Positions 33,801-41,951 of a stretch of 64,000 nt of DNA are shown piece by piece; within the stretch, counting starts at the first letter, position 1, and every line of letters begins with the position of its first letter. The stretch is from DATAUD01 sp036501665 (GTDB lineage: Bacteria; Verrucomicrobiota; Verrucomicrobiia; Limisphaerales; Palsa-1400). Location of the stretch: NCBI GenBank assembly GCA_036501665.1, contig DASXZW010000063.1, forward strand, positions 62,001 to 126,000, written 5' to 3'. The notes under the pieces were generated by a model, which was not told the DNA's origin, made no database searches, and worked only from the letters and a program-made list of their open reading frames with translations. The position numbers and the translations under genes were made by a program.

Positions 33801-33873
33801 AAGATGGTTCACCGTGAAGCGCGCAAACGAGAGCGTATGCCGAAAACAATGCCGGCCAAAATCTGGAGGTCAC
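30805..33873 (-). CDS. Large secreted six-hairpin glycosidase-like protein
   Basis: The 1022-residue protein has a signal peptide (cleavage near LHGEP). The first ~500 residues are beta-rich (galactose-binding-like and supersandwich domains), followed by an alpha/alpha toroid (NNFYRAVPGHLLINSEFDPGSD, YESGGYNQHHGWILWTLAEHYRFTRDEAWL, GDLEDIGDWWTWLSTSCYTWRGLDGAAWALEQ). That order matches GH63/GH78/GH95-like enzymes. A C-terminal beta-sandwich closes the protein. The catalytic acids cannot be assigned. The start is a GTG at 33873 that overlaps the stop of the upstream sensor kinase by 4 nt, so the two are translationally coupled. Confidence 0.7.
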   Translation of the reverse strand: MTSRFWPALFSAYALVCALHGEPSSKPFDAAPFGTSIEDGRGIMWDDPREIHAVTVEFADKISDGVKVHVEYWGSHWPAQHLPKDREPGGGDVGWLELGNWYNGGWRVADAERTISGNSLRFNFRPVNAKEFPDLTNYASTGRFTLKIRVTSEQPMPKITKIETFTDSTYSNHRLRVVWAAPCGEVYANAFNGWVSANSDAVTTTVLSIAAVNNSDPNTFDRTLVTLHNGTNTFTFKVDDLEDGALFLPEYGAAILPADDHRDYATVAKLIQRAGHKTLYDRIAEMPEQTWTSAWNGMPPKKSRICFVLGLDGARQKFRLDADGDVFIRWNDQFMKGLPARDTARLDLEKPPVHFKFELPAQPVERHIEEESIPTCITTWERDGVRITQTAFATALDGTKPKGGPPPPDVFAVAMLRFDFTNFTDTETEAALPFTIRGGETYEHLRIDAKGLIWNGDQLRGQIIASGTPTVSSNHISLSMPLAPHRTETVFIKMPYLPLTEPMEFKALEALDFDRERKATGDYWRAQIDRSSRLITPEPILNNFYRAVPGHLLINSEFDPGSDRRFARVGSFNYGNYGNESCMMVLDLDRRGYHKEAEECLDAWLHYQGTVGLPGDFDSKEGVLYGTAGYESGGYNQHHGWILWTLAEHYRFTRDEAWLRQASPGIRAGADWIIRETARNDKLDDGRRGLLPPGDLEDIGDWWTWLSTSCYTWRGLDGAAWALEQIHDPDAPRIRAAAEEFHKNLVDHFMAASARSPVVRLRDGTAIPQIPSYVQRRGRSFGWICETLEGAIHLIITKAIDPKSTQAQWILKDYEDNLFLSNQYGYTLDNFDKYWFGRGGMSMQACLLFDVEAYLYRDDVKQALRAMFNAIALNHFSDVHMNTEHALPEMGDWRGDHYKTSDEANACGWLREIFVREEGDSLLIGQAVPRDWLKPGQECGIENAATYFGKTTVVYHGGADRITAELQGPTRNPPHEIRLRFRAPNEKAPLKVAVNGKPWKNLSDNWVILPGDIGTAEIVATY

Positions 33874-36524
33874 ACCCTTAAGCTATCAGAACGTGCGCCT
33901 TTTGCGCAATCTGCTTGCGTTACGGCGAACACTAACGGAAGGACAACTGTGAACGTGGTCCCTTTTCCAACCTCGCTGGCGACGCAGATGGAGCCGCCCT
34001 GCATCTCGACAATTTTGCGAGTCAACGCAAGGCCAAGCCCCGTGCCCTCATAACGCCGCGCTGTCCCCGATTCGATCTGCTCGAACTCCTTGAACAACCG
34101 CTTGAGATTCTCCGGCTTGATTCCGATTCCGCTGTCCCGCACGGACAATTTAAGTTGTTGCCCGCCGCACGCGACACAGTTGATTTCCACGTTGCCCCCG
34201 CCGTCGGTAAACTTGACCGCGTTGGACAATAAATTATATACGACTTGCTTGAATCTTTTTTGGTCGAGCGTGACCTGGTTCAATTCTGAATCAACTGCCA
34301 GACTGACCTGGATATTTTTTTTCTGCGCCAGAGGCTCGCTTACAGAGCGCACTTCCGCCAATGCCCGCCGCAGCGTGAACGTTTCCGGGACAATGTCGAT
34401 TTTGCCGGCCTCAACCTTGGCAAGGTCCAGAACATCGTTGATAAGCTGCAACAGATGCCGGCCGCTGTTGAGAATATCGCCGAGATATTCCTGCTGCTTC
34501 GAGTTCAGCGGACCCGGCATGCCGTCCGCGAGAAATTCGGAAAACCCAATGATCCCGTTCAGCGGCGTGCGCAATTCATGGCTCATCGACGCGAGGAATT
34601 CCGACTTCGCGCGTCCGGCGGTTTCGGCGATTTCCTTGGCGAGCTGCAACTCCGCAGTCCGCTCCGTCACTTTCCGTTCAAGCTGCTCATGGGATTCCCG
34701 CAGCGCCGTTTGCGCCCGCTTTTGGTCTGTAATGTCTGTGCGAATCGCCACGTATTGGCGCGGCTTTCCGTCAGGATTGAGGAATGGAACAATCGTCGTA
34801 TTGACCCAGTAAAATGAGCCGTCCCTGGCTTTATTTTTAATTTCACCCTTCCAAACTTTGCCACGCGAGATCGTTGTCCAAAGCCCGCGGATAAACTCCC
34901 GCGAATGCCAGCCGGAGTTGATGATGCGATGGTCCTGCCCGATCAATTCTTCATGGGAAAACTTGGAAATGGCGCAGAACTTATCGTTGACGTAAGTGAT
35001 CCGCCCCTGCGGGTCCGTGATGGCGACAATTGAATGCTCGTCGAGCGCCGCCTTCAAATCGCTGACCTCCTTGTAGGATTCCTTGAGTTGCGCCTCGGTC
35101 TGCGAGCGTTCGGCCATTCCCGCGTTCAGGAAAAACAAACCGAGCGCGAGCAGCGTGACACTCAGGAAAACGCCTAGCGGCAAGAGAAGAATTGTCCTCG
35201 ACGAAATGGAGCTTTGGTAGTCCTGCCGTTCATCGAGCAACAAATATTCCTCGTCTTCCATTTCCCCGATCAGCTTGCGGATTTTAGCCGTCAACATCAT
35301 TCCTTCGCCGCCTTCAATAATTTCCTCCGCGGCCGCAAGTCCGCTTTGTCGTCGCGCCGCAATCGTCCTGTCTCCCCATTCAAACCGCTGCGAAATGAGG
35401 GGCGTGAGTTGACTAAGCCGAAATTGTTGACGCGGTTCATCCGAGGTCAGTTTTCCAAGCGAACCGAGCTTTCTGTAAAGAGTATCTTTAATGCGAACGC
35501 CGTCCTGAAGAACGCTATCGTTGCCCGAGTTAATGTAAGTTCGCTGATTGGTCCCGCTGGAATCCACGCCAATCTTGATGCTGTTGATGGTCTTGAGAAT
35601 TTCCCGGGTGTGTCCCACGCGCAACTCGCTTTGCAAAATCTGGTTGATAAAATAATAAGAAATCGCCGCCGCGATCAGCAGCGAAAATACTCCCACGACA
35701 AAACCGCCGGTGGCTGGTGCGTTTAACGACCACCGCAGTCCTCCTTCGCTTCGGGCAAACGCAAGCACCGCGCCCGCCAGCAGAATAAATCCCGCCGCCG
35801 TATGAATGGCCATGCCGGTATGCCCCCAAAAATGCAGGTCAAACATCCCGTCAAGTAGATAACCGGTCATCGCGAATCCCCCGGCAACAAGGACCGAAAC
35901 TCCCATCGCCTCAATCAACGGCAATCTTGCACGGTTCTTCATCGGTCGCGACGCAACCAACAGCGAGCCGCCCATCAACACAAAGCAAAATGCCGTGGAC
36001 GGCGCCATTCGCGATGAAATTGCATTTGACGCGCCGCCTGCGCCGAGGCGCATCAGGAATTGGTCCAGCCCAAGTTCCCAGTCGAAAAGCGATTCGCACA
36101 AAGTCAAACATCCGACGGCGGTCACGACGGTTGCCATCGCTGTCACTAATAACCGCCAGCCAGGCGCAACTTTGCCCCGCGACAAAATGACCAACGATCC
36201 TCCGCAAAACACCATCGCCAAAGCCGTATTGATCGCCATGGAAACCATCCTCGGGAGAACCGTTTTAAGTTCTGTCAAATCAAACTTCCATCCCGCGAGG
36301 ACGGAGACGCCCAGAATCGCCGCAACCAAGCCGAGCAGCTTTGCCAGGCGGCGATTCGCTGCGATCTGCAACGGCGAATTCTGGAGGTGATTTGAGTTTC
36401 GGAAATTCTCCCGGCGAAGCCTCCCTGTGTCTGATTCAATCCCCAAGCTCATGGCAGTATTTTGGCCCGCCGTTTTCATAGTCAGGCCCAAGTTTTCGAG
36501 CCAACAATAGTCTGAATCCTGCAA
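33870..36524 (-). CDS. Membrane PAS sensor histidine kinase with CHASE3-like domain
   Basis: The 884-residue protein has several N-terminal membrane helices (a MASE-like block of about seven) and a CHASE3-like sensory domain (ELRVGHTREILKTINSIKIGVDSSGTNQRTY). One more helix, a PAS/PAC domain (ITDPQGRITYVNDKFCAIS ... YVAIRTDITDQK) and a coiled coil follow. The kinase core has SHELRTPLN with His649, NLLSNAVKFTD, RDSGIGI, FKEFEQIE and GTGLGLALTRKIVE. No receiver domain and no adjacent response regulator are present. Its stop overlaps the start of the glycosidase-like gene (GTGA). The start is not certain; in-frame ATGs are nearby at the fifteenth codon and later. Confidence 0.9.
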   Translation of the reverse strand: MQDSDYCWLENLGLTMKTAGQNTAMSLGIESDTGRLRRENFRNSNHLQNSPLQIAANRRLAKLLGLVAAILGVSVLAGWKFDLTELKTVLPRMVSMAINTALAMVFCGGSLVILSRGKVAPGWRLLVTAMATVVTAVGCLTLCESLFDWELGLDQFLMRLGAGGASNAISSRMAPSTAFCFVLMGGSLLVASRPMKNRARLPLIEAMGVSVLVAGGFAMTGYLLDGMFDLHFWGHTGMAIHTAAGFILLAGAVLAFARSEGGLRWSLNAPATGGFVVGVFSLLIAAAISYYFINQILQSELRVGHTREILKTINSIKIGVDSSGTNQRTYINSGNDSVLQDGVRIKDTLYRKLGSLGKLTSDEPRQQFRLSQLTPLISQRFEWGDRTIAARRQSGLAAAEEIIEGGEGMMLTAKIRKLIGEMEDEEYLLLDERQDYQSSISSRTILLLPLGVFLSVTLLALGLFFLNAGMAERSQTEAQLKESYKEVSDLKAALDEHSIVAITDPQGRITYVNDKFCAISKFSHEELIGQDHRIINSGWHSREFIRGLWTTISRGKVWKGEIKNKARDGSFYWVNTTIVPFLNPDGKPRQYVAIRTDITDQKRAQTALRESHEQLERKVTERTAELQLAKEIAETAGRAKSEFLASMSHELRTPLNGIIGFSEFLADGMPGPLNSKQQEYLGDILNSGRHLLQLINDVLDLAKVEAGKIDIVPETFTLRRALAEVRSVSEPLAQKKNIQVSLAVDSELNQVTLDQKRFKQVVYNLLSNAVKFTDGGGNVEINCVACGGQQLKLSVRDSGIGIKPENLKRLFKEFEQIESGTARRYEGTGLGLALTRKIVEMQGGSICVASEVGKGTTFTVVLPLVFAVTQADCAKGARSDSLRV

Positions 36525-36527
36525 AAT

Positions 36528-37064
36528 TCAAGAAAGACAAACCTGTAGGATGTTGACTATGAGTGACACCGACAACGTCTGCCCCTGCAAATATTCCATG
36601 ACAATGTAAGGCTGGCTCTTTTCCTCCTTCGGAATAATATAAATCTTTAGGATCGAGGGATGGTTCAGCGACTGGCCGATTTCCTCCTTTCGCTCGAATC
36701 GCGAAAATGACGCTGGATCGCTCTCAAACTGCATCAACGGCGCTTTGATCGCAACCATCGTTCCGGTTTTAAGGTCTTCAGCTTTGAAGATGGACGCCAT
36801 GCCGCTTCGATTGATCAAATCGGTGATTTGGAAGCGATTGTCGAGCAGTTGGCCTGGTTGAATGTCAGTGCTCACATTGGATGCGGTTGATTTTACGTAA
36901 CACGCGGCGCCCCGATAAAAATTGCGTTGTTCGATTTCTTCAATTCGGATCAGTTGAACCGAAATATTGTCTTCCCCGCCTCTTTTCTCGGCGGCTGCGA
37001 CTAGCTCCGAACCTTTCTGACGCGCTTCAGAAAATCCATCGGAGACCAACGCAAAATAAACCAC
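36528..37064 (-). pseudogene. Remnant of a PP2C phosphatase/Ser-Thr kinase fusion
   Basis: The reading frame holds the end of a PP2C-type phosphatase domain (SELVAAAEKRGGEDNISVQLIRI) followed by a linker. The N-lobe of a Hanks-type kinase then follows (GQLLDNRFQITDLINRSGMASIFKAEDLKTGTMVAIKAPL, including the invariant Lys, and PYIVMEYLQGQTL). It stops shortly after the hinge, so the C-lobe with HRD and DFG is missing, and the N-terminal part of the phosphatase is missing as well. The first ~38 nt overlap the end of the PepSY gene. It is an internal fragment of a bifunctional phosphatase-kinase and cannot be active. Confidence 0.8.
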
Positions 37065-37716
37065 AACTCAGCAATCCCAGCCCGAGAACGATGGTCCCCA
37101 TCACTCGTTTCTTCGGCAGCCGCAACCACATGTAGATGCTGCTGAAAACCATGTAGATTAATCCAACCGCGACGGCATCCATCGAATACGCCCACATATA
37201 TGTCAACGCCCAATCACGGTTGTTCCGAGGGTCGTCGAGGACGTTGCCAGTGAAAGTGTGAAGGGTTTTTATCACTCCCCAAAGGTTGACATCGCTTTGT
37301 TGCACTGTGGCGCGCTTCTTCGTCCAATCGGCTTTGATCACAAAGAAATGACCCGGACGCCTCACCTGAAAATCGAGCCTGTCTGCGTCAGTCCGTGTCG
37401 TGGTCCACAAAATATCGCCGTCGATTCCAAGCTGTTTCATGACATCCCGCGCTTGCGCGAGGTCGCCGCTCACAGTCGGCCCTGGCGCTGATATCGGGCG
37501 CTTGTAATCCGCCTGTTTGCGGTTTTTCCAGTATTCATGAAAAGTCCACCCGGAATGGTTGAGGAGCAAACCGCTAAAGGCAAAGAGCCACACGAAGAAG
37601 AGCAAAAACAATCCGCAATAAAAATGCAGCTTGCGATTCCACCGTTCGAAGGTCACCCGCAAACTGGAACTGGGACTTGCTTCGGCTGGGATGGGAAGTT
37701 TAGCGGCTGAGGGCAT
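37027..37716 (-). CDS. PepSY-associated membrane protein, second copy
   Basis: The protein of about 229 residues starts at the ATG at 37716 (a further ATG at 37728 is possible). It has an N-terminal membrane helix (FYCGLFLLFFVWLFAFSGLLLNHSG), a periplasmic PepSY-like region (ARDVMKQLGIDGDILW, DFQVRRPGHFFVIKADWTKKRATVQQ), a conserved TLHTFTG motif and two C-terminal helices. This is the iron-uptake/oxidoreductase family architecture. It overlaps the upstream PepSY gene by 17 nt. Its last bases run into the pseudogene at 36528. A role in electron transfer or siderophore reduction is inferred from the family only. Confidence 0.8.
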   Translation of the reverse strand: MPSAAKLPIPAEASPSSSLRVTFERWNRKLHFYCGLFLLFFVWLFAFSGLLLNHSGWTFHEYWKNRKQADYKRPISAPGPTVSGDLAQARDVMKQLGIDGDILWTTTRTDADRLDFQVRRPGHFFVIKADWTKKRATVQQSDVNLWGVIKTLHTFTGNVLDDPRNNRDWALTYMWAYSMDAVAVGLIYMVFSSIYMWLRLPKKRVMGTIVLGLGLLSCGLFCVGLRWIF

Positions 37717-38329
37717 AGGCCATTCCAAAAAAAGTCAACGCCCCCGTGAATAATAGAATATAACCAACCTTTCGTTCGGCGCGGAGCATATACCAGAGAT
37801 AAACACCGCTTACGGTGATAAAGAGCGTCAAGTAAACCGTCGCATCGGCGAACCACCGCCAGATTTTGGCGTAAAACCAATTCATCCGGATGTCCGGCCC
37901 ATGCTGCCCTGGCGAAATATGAAGGGTCATGCAGGCGTCCGCCAATCCGGTCTCGCGGCTCACAATGCTGGCTTCATGGCTGGCCAGGTTGAGGGTCACA
38001 GTCGTCGCGCGTCCCGGAATTGAGACCGGGATGATCAACTGCTCTTCCTTGATCATATGCCGGATAAACCCAATCTCACCGGGAACGTTCAGCTTTGTCA
38101 GAGCGGGTTTGAGCGCCTCGATCAGTGGACGCCCGGAAAGCTTTTCGATGTCGCTGGGAAGCGCCACCGTCGAAACCACCCTTGTCTTGACAGTGTCCGG
38201 CGCAAATTTCGGCACCCAGGAATGCACGAAAAAAAAGACGCTCACGGAAAAGAGGAGCACAAATGGGCTGATGAACAACCCGAAGTAAAGGTGCAGGTCG
38301 CGAGTCAGCCGATAAAAAGATCCATTCAT
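37700..38329 (-). CDS. PepSY-associated membrane protein, first copy
   Basis: I chose the ATG at 38329 (MNGSFYRLTRDLHLYFGLFISP), giving about 209 residues. It has a first membrane helix with the conserved H-x-Y-x-G-L pattern, a periplasmic PepSY-like segment (GRPLIEALKPALTKLNVPGEIGFI ... VTLNLASHEASIVSRE), a conserved LHISPGQHG and two more helices. It overlaps the second PepSY gene and is probably its partner. TonB-dependent receptors often accompany such genes, but none is in the window. Confidence 0.8.
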   Translation of the reverse strand: MNGSFYRLTRDLHLYFGLFISPFVLLFSVSVFFFVHSWVPKFAPDTVKTRVVSTVALPSDIEKLSGRPLIEALKPALTKLNVPGEIGFIRHMIKEEQLIIPVSIPGRATTVTLNLASHEASIVSRETGLADACMTLHISPGQHGPDIRMNWFYAKIWRWFADATVYLTLFITVSGVYLWYMLRAERKVGYILLFTGALTFFGMAYALSR

Positions 38330-38580
38330 TTGACAGCGGTTTTTCCAGAAAAAGATGGGCGGCAACGGCGTTCATAACTGCCTTGGTCATTCTTGCTGCC
38401 AAAACCTTAACAGCCCTCATTAGCCGAGGAAAGGTGGAACCTCAAACGCACGTTTTTGATCGCCCTTGTCCTTTACTGGCATCCGCAAGAAGTTTAGCTT
38501 AGCCTCATGCCACGAACTCCAATCCTGATTCCAGCGAATACTTTGGCGACGTTTTGTCTGTCAATCGCAAGAACTAACGA

Positions 38581-38889
38581 ATGAAACTGCGAGCCAACCA
38601 ACTTTACCGCGCTCATCCATTTCGGGAAGTATTAATTGCCATCTCCGCGTTTTGCTTTCTAATTTTCATTGTCGAAATATGGATGTGTTACTTTTCCCGT
38701 TCGGTTGGATGCGCCATTATTCTGGCTTTTATTTTGATGCCCGTTGGACGGCTTGGATTCGACATGAACCGCCTCAACGCTCCCGCTTATTACTGCTCTG
38801 TGTTATTCTTGAGTGCGGTAATCTACAGCGTTCCATCCGGGATAGTTTTCACCGTGGTAAGAAGAATTATAAAATCTAAGTTTTTGTGA
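38581..38889 (+). CDS. Small hypothetical membrane protein
   Basis: The 102-residue protein starts at the ATG at 38581 and has three likely membrane helices (EVLIAISAFCFLIFIVEIWM, VGCAIILAFILMPVG, YYCSVLFLSAVIYSVPSGIVFTVV). No recognised domain and no clear ribosome binding site are seen. It lies alone between the PepSY and PadR genes, with 251 nt upstream of it. Confidence 0.45.
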   Translation: MKLRANQLYRAHPFREVLIAISAFCFLIFIVEIWMCYFSRSVGCAIILAFILMPVGRLGFDMNRLNAPAYYCSVLFLSAVIYSVPSGIVFTVVRRIIKSKFL

Positions 38890-38964
38890 GATTCAGCCGG
38901 GCCGGATAAAACACACCTCAAATCTCCTATTGTTTTCCAATACAAATCTGTTTAGTCTCGTTCC

Positions 38965-39297
38965 ATGGGCGACAAAATTGATGTTTGGCAAGGGACTTTG
39001 GCCTTGATGATCCTGAAAACATTGGAGCGAACCGGCTCGCTGCACGGCTACGGGATCGCCCGGCAAATCGAAAAAATCAGCAACGATTTCCTGTCCGTGA
39101 ATTACGGCACACTTTATCCCGCCCTTTTAAAGCTCGAGCAGGAAGGATACATCGCCTCGCAATGGGGCGTGTCGGACAACAACCGCAAGGCCAAATATTA
39201 TGAACTGACGCGCGCAGGTCGGAAACAATTGGAAAAGGAAACACAGGATTGGCAGCAGATGTCAGCGATTCTGGCCATGTTCCTGAAACCTGCATAA
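38965..39297 (+). CDS. PadR-family transcriptional regulator
   Basis: The 110-residue protein is a PadR winged helix: GTLALMILKTLERTGSLHGYGIARQIE, then VNYGTLYPALLKLEQEGYIASQW, and KYYELTRAGRKQLEKE. Members usually repress neighbouring transport genes in response to a ligand. It precedes the first permease gene by only 8 nt, and the SD-like AAGGAG before that gene lies just at its stop codon, so the three genes form an operon. This PadR plus duplicated orphan permease pairing is common in Acidobacteria and Verrucomicrobia. Confidence 0.92.
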   Translation: MGDKIDVWQGTLALMILKTLERTGSLHGYGIARQIEKISNDFLSVNYGTLYPALLKLEQEGYIASQWGVSDNNRKAKYYELTRAGRKQLEKETQDWQQMSAILAMFLKPA

Positions 39298-39305
39298 GGA
39301 GCAGA

Positions 39306-41942
39306 ATGCAAAAACTTCGAGGATGGATCAAAAGGCTCGGCAGCTTGTTCAGCAAGCAGAGCAAAGATCGCGACCTCGAAGCTGAAATTGAAAGCCACCT
39401 TCAAATGCATATCGACGACAACCTCAAATCAGGAATGTCCTCTGAAGAAGCCCGCCGCCAGGCGATGATCAAGATGGGAGGACTTGAGTCCGCGAAAGAA
39501 CTCTACCGGGAGCAACGGGGGGTGCGGTGGCTGGAAAATTTAATCCAGGACGTTCGCTTTGGATTTCGAATGCTAAAGAACAGCCCAGGTTTTACTTTCA
39601 TAATTGCGCTCATTTTAGCGTTGGGGATCGGGGCAAATGTCGCTGTGTTCAGTATTGTAAACACAATTTTGCTGCGTCCGCTGCCCTTTCCCGATGCACA
39701 GCAGTTGGTCCGCATCGTTGAAAAGAATTCAGGGTCCGGCGAATCGAGCAGAACGTACACTGCGGATGCCACGCAGGATTTTCAGCAACAGAACCAATCC
39801 TTTCAGTCGGTTAGCGGCTACTTTGCGTTCAGTTCACCCAACAATTTCAAGCTCGTTGGGAAAGATCAGCCGGTCCCTGTTACCGGTCTCTTTGTCGCAG
39901 AAGGGTTTTTCCAGACGCTCGGCGTACAGCCTTCGCTGGGCCGCATGTTCAGGTCGGAGGAATTCGCGCAACACGCCCCGCCCGCAGTGGTGTTGAGTAA
40001 CCCGTTTTGGAGACGGCAGTTTGGTGGTGATGCCGCAATTGTCGGCCAAACAATCCATTTAAACAACGCTTTGGTCACCGTTATCGGAGTATTGCCCGCC
40101 GCCTTCGATTTTGGAGCAGTGTTCTCGCCCGGAGCCAAGATTGATCTCTTCGCACCTTACATCATGGATGACTACCGCGACGATGGGAACGACCTGGCAT
40201 TGGTTGGCCGGCTTAAACCCGGGAAGACTTTGGCGCAGGCCCAGAGTGAGGCGGATCAACTGTTTCCGCAGCTTTATTTCGAACACAAACATCCTGAATA
40301 CGGAAAAGGGTACACCGGCCAGCTTACAGGATTGAAAGATTACATCAGCGGCAAGCTGAGGCGGTCATTAATCGTCCTATGGTGCGCCGTCGGCCTGATT
40401 CTGCTCATTGTTTGCTTGAATCTGTCCAACTTGCTGATGGCTCGGGCAGCGGCGCGAAGGCGGGAATTTGCGGTGCGCCTCGCTTTGGGAGCAAGCCGCG
40501 GCCGATTGGTGTGTCAATTAATCATCGAGAGCCTGATCCCGGCTGGTTTCGGAGCGGCGCTCGGTTTGGGGCTTGCTACCGCCGTCATCACCTCTCTGGC
40601 GCATCAGGGATCGATTGCTCTGCCGTTGCTCAGCTCGGTTCGCATAGACGGGACAGTATTGTGCTGGACAATACTGATTACGATTGCGGCAACAGTTCTC
40701 ATTGGCGTCGCTCCGGCGCTGGGCATGTCGGTGCGGAATCTCCAGGAAAGGCTTAAAGATGGCGGGCGTGGCGCCAGCGAAGGCAGAAAGCATGAGCGGA
40801 TTCGCTCATCGTTGGTAATCATGGAAATCGGCATGGCATGCGTTCTCCTGGTTTGCGCAGGTTTGTTACTGCGGAGTTTTCTGCGCATTCTGGACGTTGA
40901 TCTGGGCTTTGAGCCAAGCCGCGCGGCGGCCATCAGCGTGGATTTTGAAGACAACGGGAATTCAGCTAAACGATCTGCGGCATGGGAAGAAGTGGTGGGC
41001 CGCAGCTCGGCAATCCCAGGAGTTGAGGCGGCGGGCATAACCGACAACTTGCCAATGAGCCGCAACCGGAGTTGGGGAATCGGCATCAAAGGCGAGCCAA
41101 AGAGCAACATAGGCGTTTTTGTTTACATTATTTCGCCGGGTTATCTAAAGGCGATGGGAATGCGGCTGCTCGAAGGACGCGACCTCAGTTGGACAGATCT
41201 TCTCGAGAACCGGAACGTCGTGATCATCAACCAGACCGTCGCTCGGAAACTGTGGCCAACCCAGGATCCGATTGGCCGCTTTGCCGTCGCAGGGGGAGCG
41301 GACGCCGAGGTCATTGGAGTAATCGCCGATGTGCGCGAAAGCAGCGCGGAAGACAATGCGGGCGCTCAGATGTACCTGCCAGCCACGAAACAATTTGGTC
41401 CGGAAGGAAGCTTTCTCGTGGTGCGCTCGAAACTGCCGTCGTCCGCACTTGCGACAACTGTGATGCAAAGGTTGCGGGAGACGAACCCGGGTCAATCGGC
41501 GACGGAATTTAAACCGATCCAGAGACTTGTGGACCGGGCGACCTCTCCCAGGCGTTTCTTTGTGCTGCTCGTCAGTGCCTTCGCCTGTTTCGGCCTTGTT
41601 CTCGCTTCGCTGGGGATTTACGGCATTATCTCATATTCGGTTACGAGGCAAACTCAGGAGATCGGCATCCGCATGGCTCTTGGCGCGACGAGAAGTCGGA
41701 TCCAACAAGACGTGGTTTGGAAAACACTGCGGCTTGCAGTTTCCGGGCTATTCATTGGAGTCATTGCTTCGCTTGCGGTAGTGCGCCTGATTGAATCACT
41801 GCTTTTTCAAACGACACCAAACGATCCGCTTACTTTCGCAGCGATGGCTTTCATTTTGTGCGGAGTTGCTTGTCTCGCTGGTTATTTTCCCGCGCGTCGC
41901 GCGGCAAAAGTCGATCCGATGACCGCACTTCGTCAAGAATAA
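39306..41942 (+). CDS. ADOP-type ABC transporter permease, first copy
   Basis: The ATG at 39306 (MQKLRGWIKRLGS) has AAGGAGC upstream and gives 878 residues. The N-terminal ~75 residues (KDRDLEAEIESHLQMHIDDNL, GMSSEEARRQAMIKMGG) are the hallmark of Acidobacterial duplicated orphan permeases. Two FtsX-like units follow, each with a MacB-type periplasmic domain and several helices (GFTFIIALILALGIGANVAVF; QEIGIRMALGATRSRI; PARRAAKVDPMTALR). No ATPase gene is adjacent, so it must use one elsewhere. It may export peptides or lipids. The second permease follows by 9 nt. Confidence 0.9.
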   Translation: MQKLRGWIKRLGSLFSKQSKDRDLEAEIESHLQMHIDDNLKSGMSSEEARRQAMIKMGGLESAKELYREQRGVRWLENLIQDVRFGFRMLKNSPGFTFIIALILALGIGANVAVFSIVNTILLRPLPFPDAQQLVRIVEKNSGSGESSRTYTADATQDFQQQNQSFQSVSGYFAFSSPNNFKLVGKDQPVPVTGLFVAEGFFQTLGVQPSLGRMFRSEEFAQHAPPAVVLSNPFWRRQFGGDAAIVGQTIHLNNALVTVIGVLPAAFDFGAVFSPGAKIDLFAPYIMDDYRDDGNDLALVGRLKPGKTLAQAQSEADQLFPQLYFEHKHPEYGKGYTGQLTGLKDYISGKLRRSLIVLWCAVGLILLIVCLNLSNLLMARAAARRREFAVRLALGASRGRLVCQLIIESLIPAGFGAALGLGLATAVITSLAHQGSIALPLLSSVRIDGTVLCWTILITIAATVLIGVAPALGMSVRNLQERLKDGGRGASEGRKHERIRSSLVIMEIGMACVLLVCAGLLLRSFLRILDVDLGFEPSRAAAISVDFEDNGNSAKRSAAWEEVVGRSSAIPGVEAAGITDNLPMSRNRSWGIGIKGEPKSNIGVFVYIISPGYLKAMGMRLLEGRDLSWTDLLENRNVVIINQTVARKLWPTQDPIGRFAVAGGADAEVIGVIADVRESSAEDNAGAQMYLPATKQFGPEGSFLVVRSKLPSSALATTVMQRLRETNPGQSATEFKPIQRLVDRATSPRRFFVLLVSAFACFGLVLASLGIYGIISYSVTRQTQEIGIRMALGATRSRIQQDVVWKTLRLAVSGLFIGVIASLAVVRLIESLLFQTTPNDPLTFAAMAFILCGVACLAGYFPARRAAKVDPMTALRQE

Positions 41943-41951
41943 GAAATTCCC

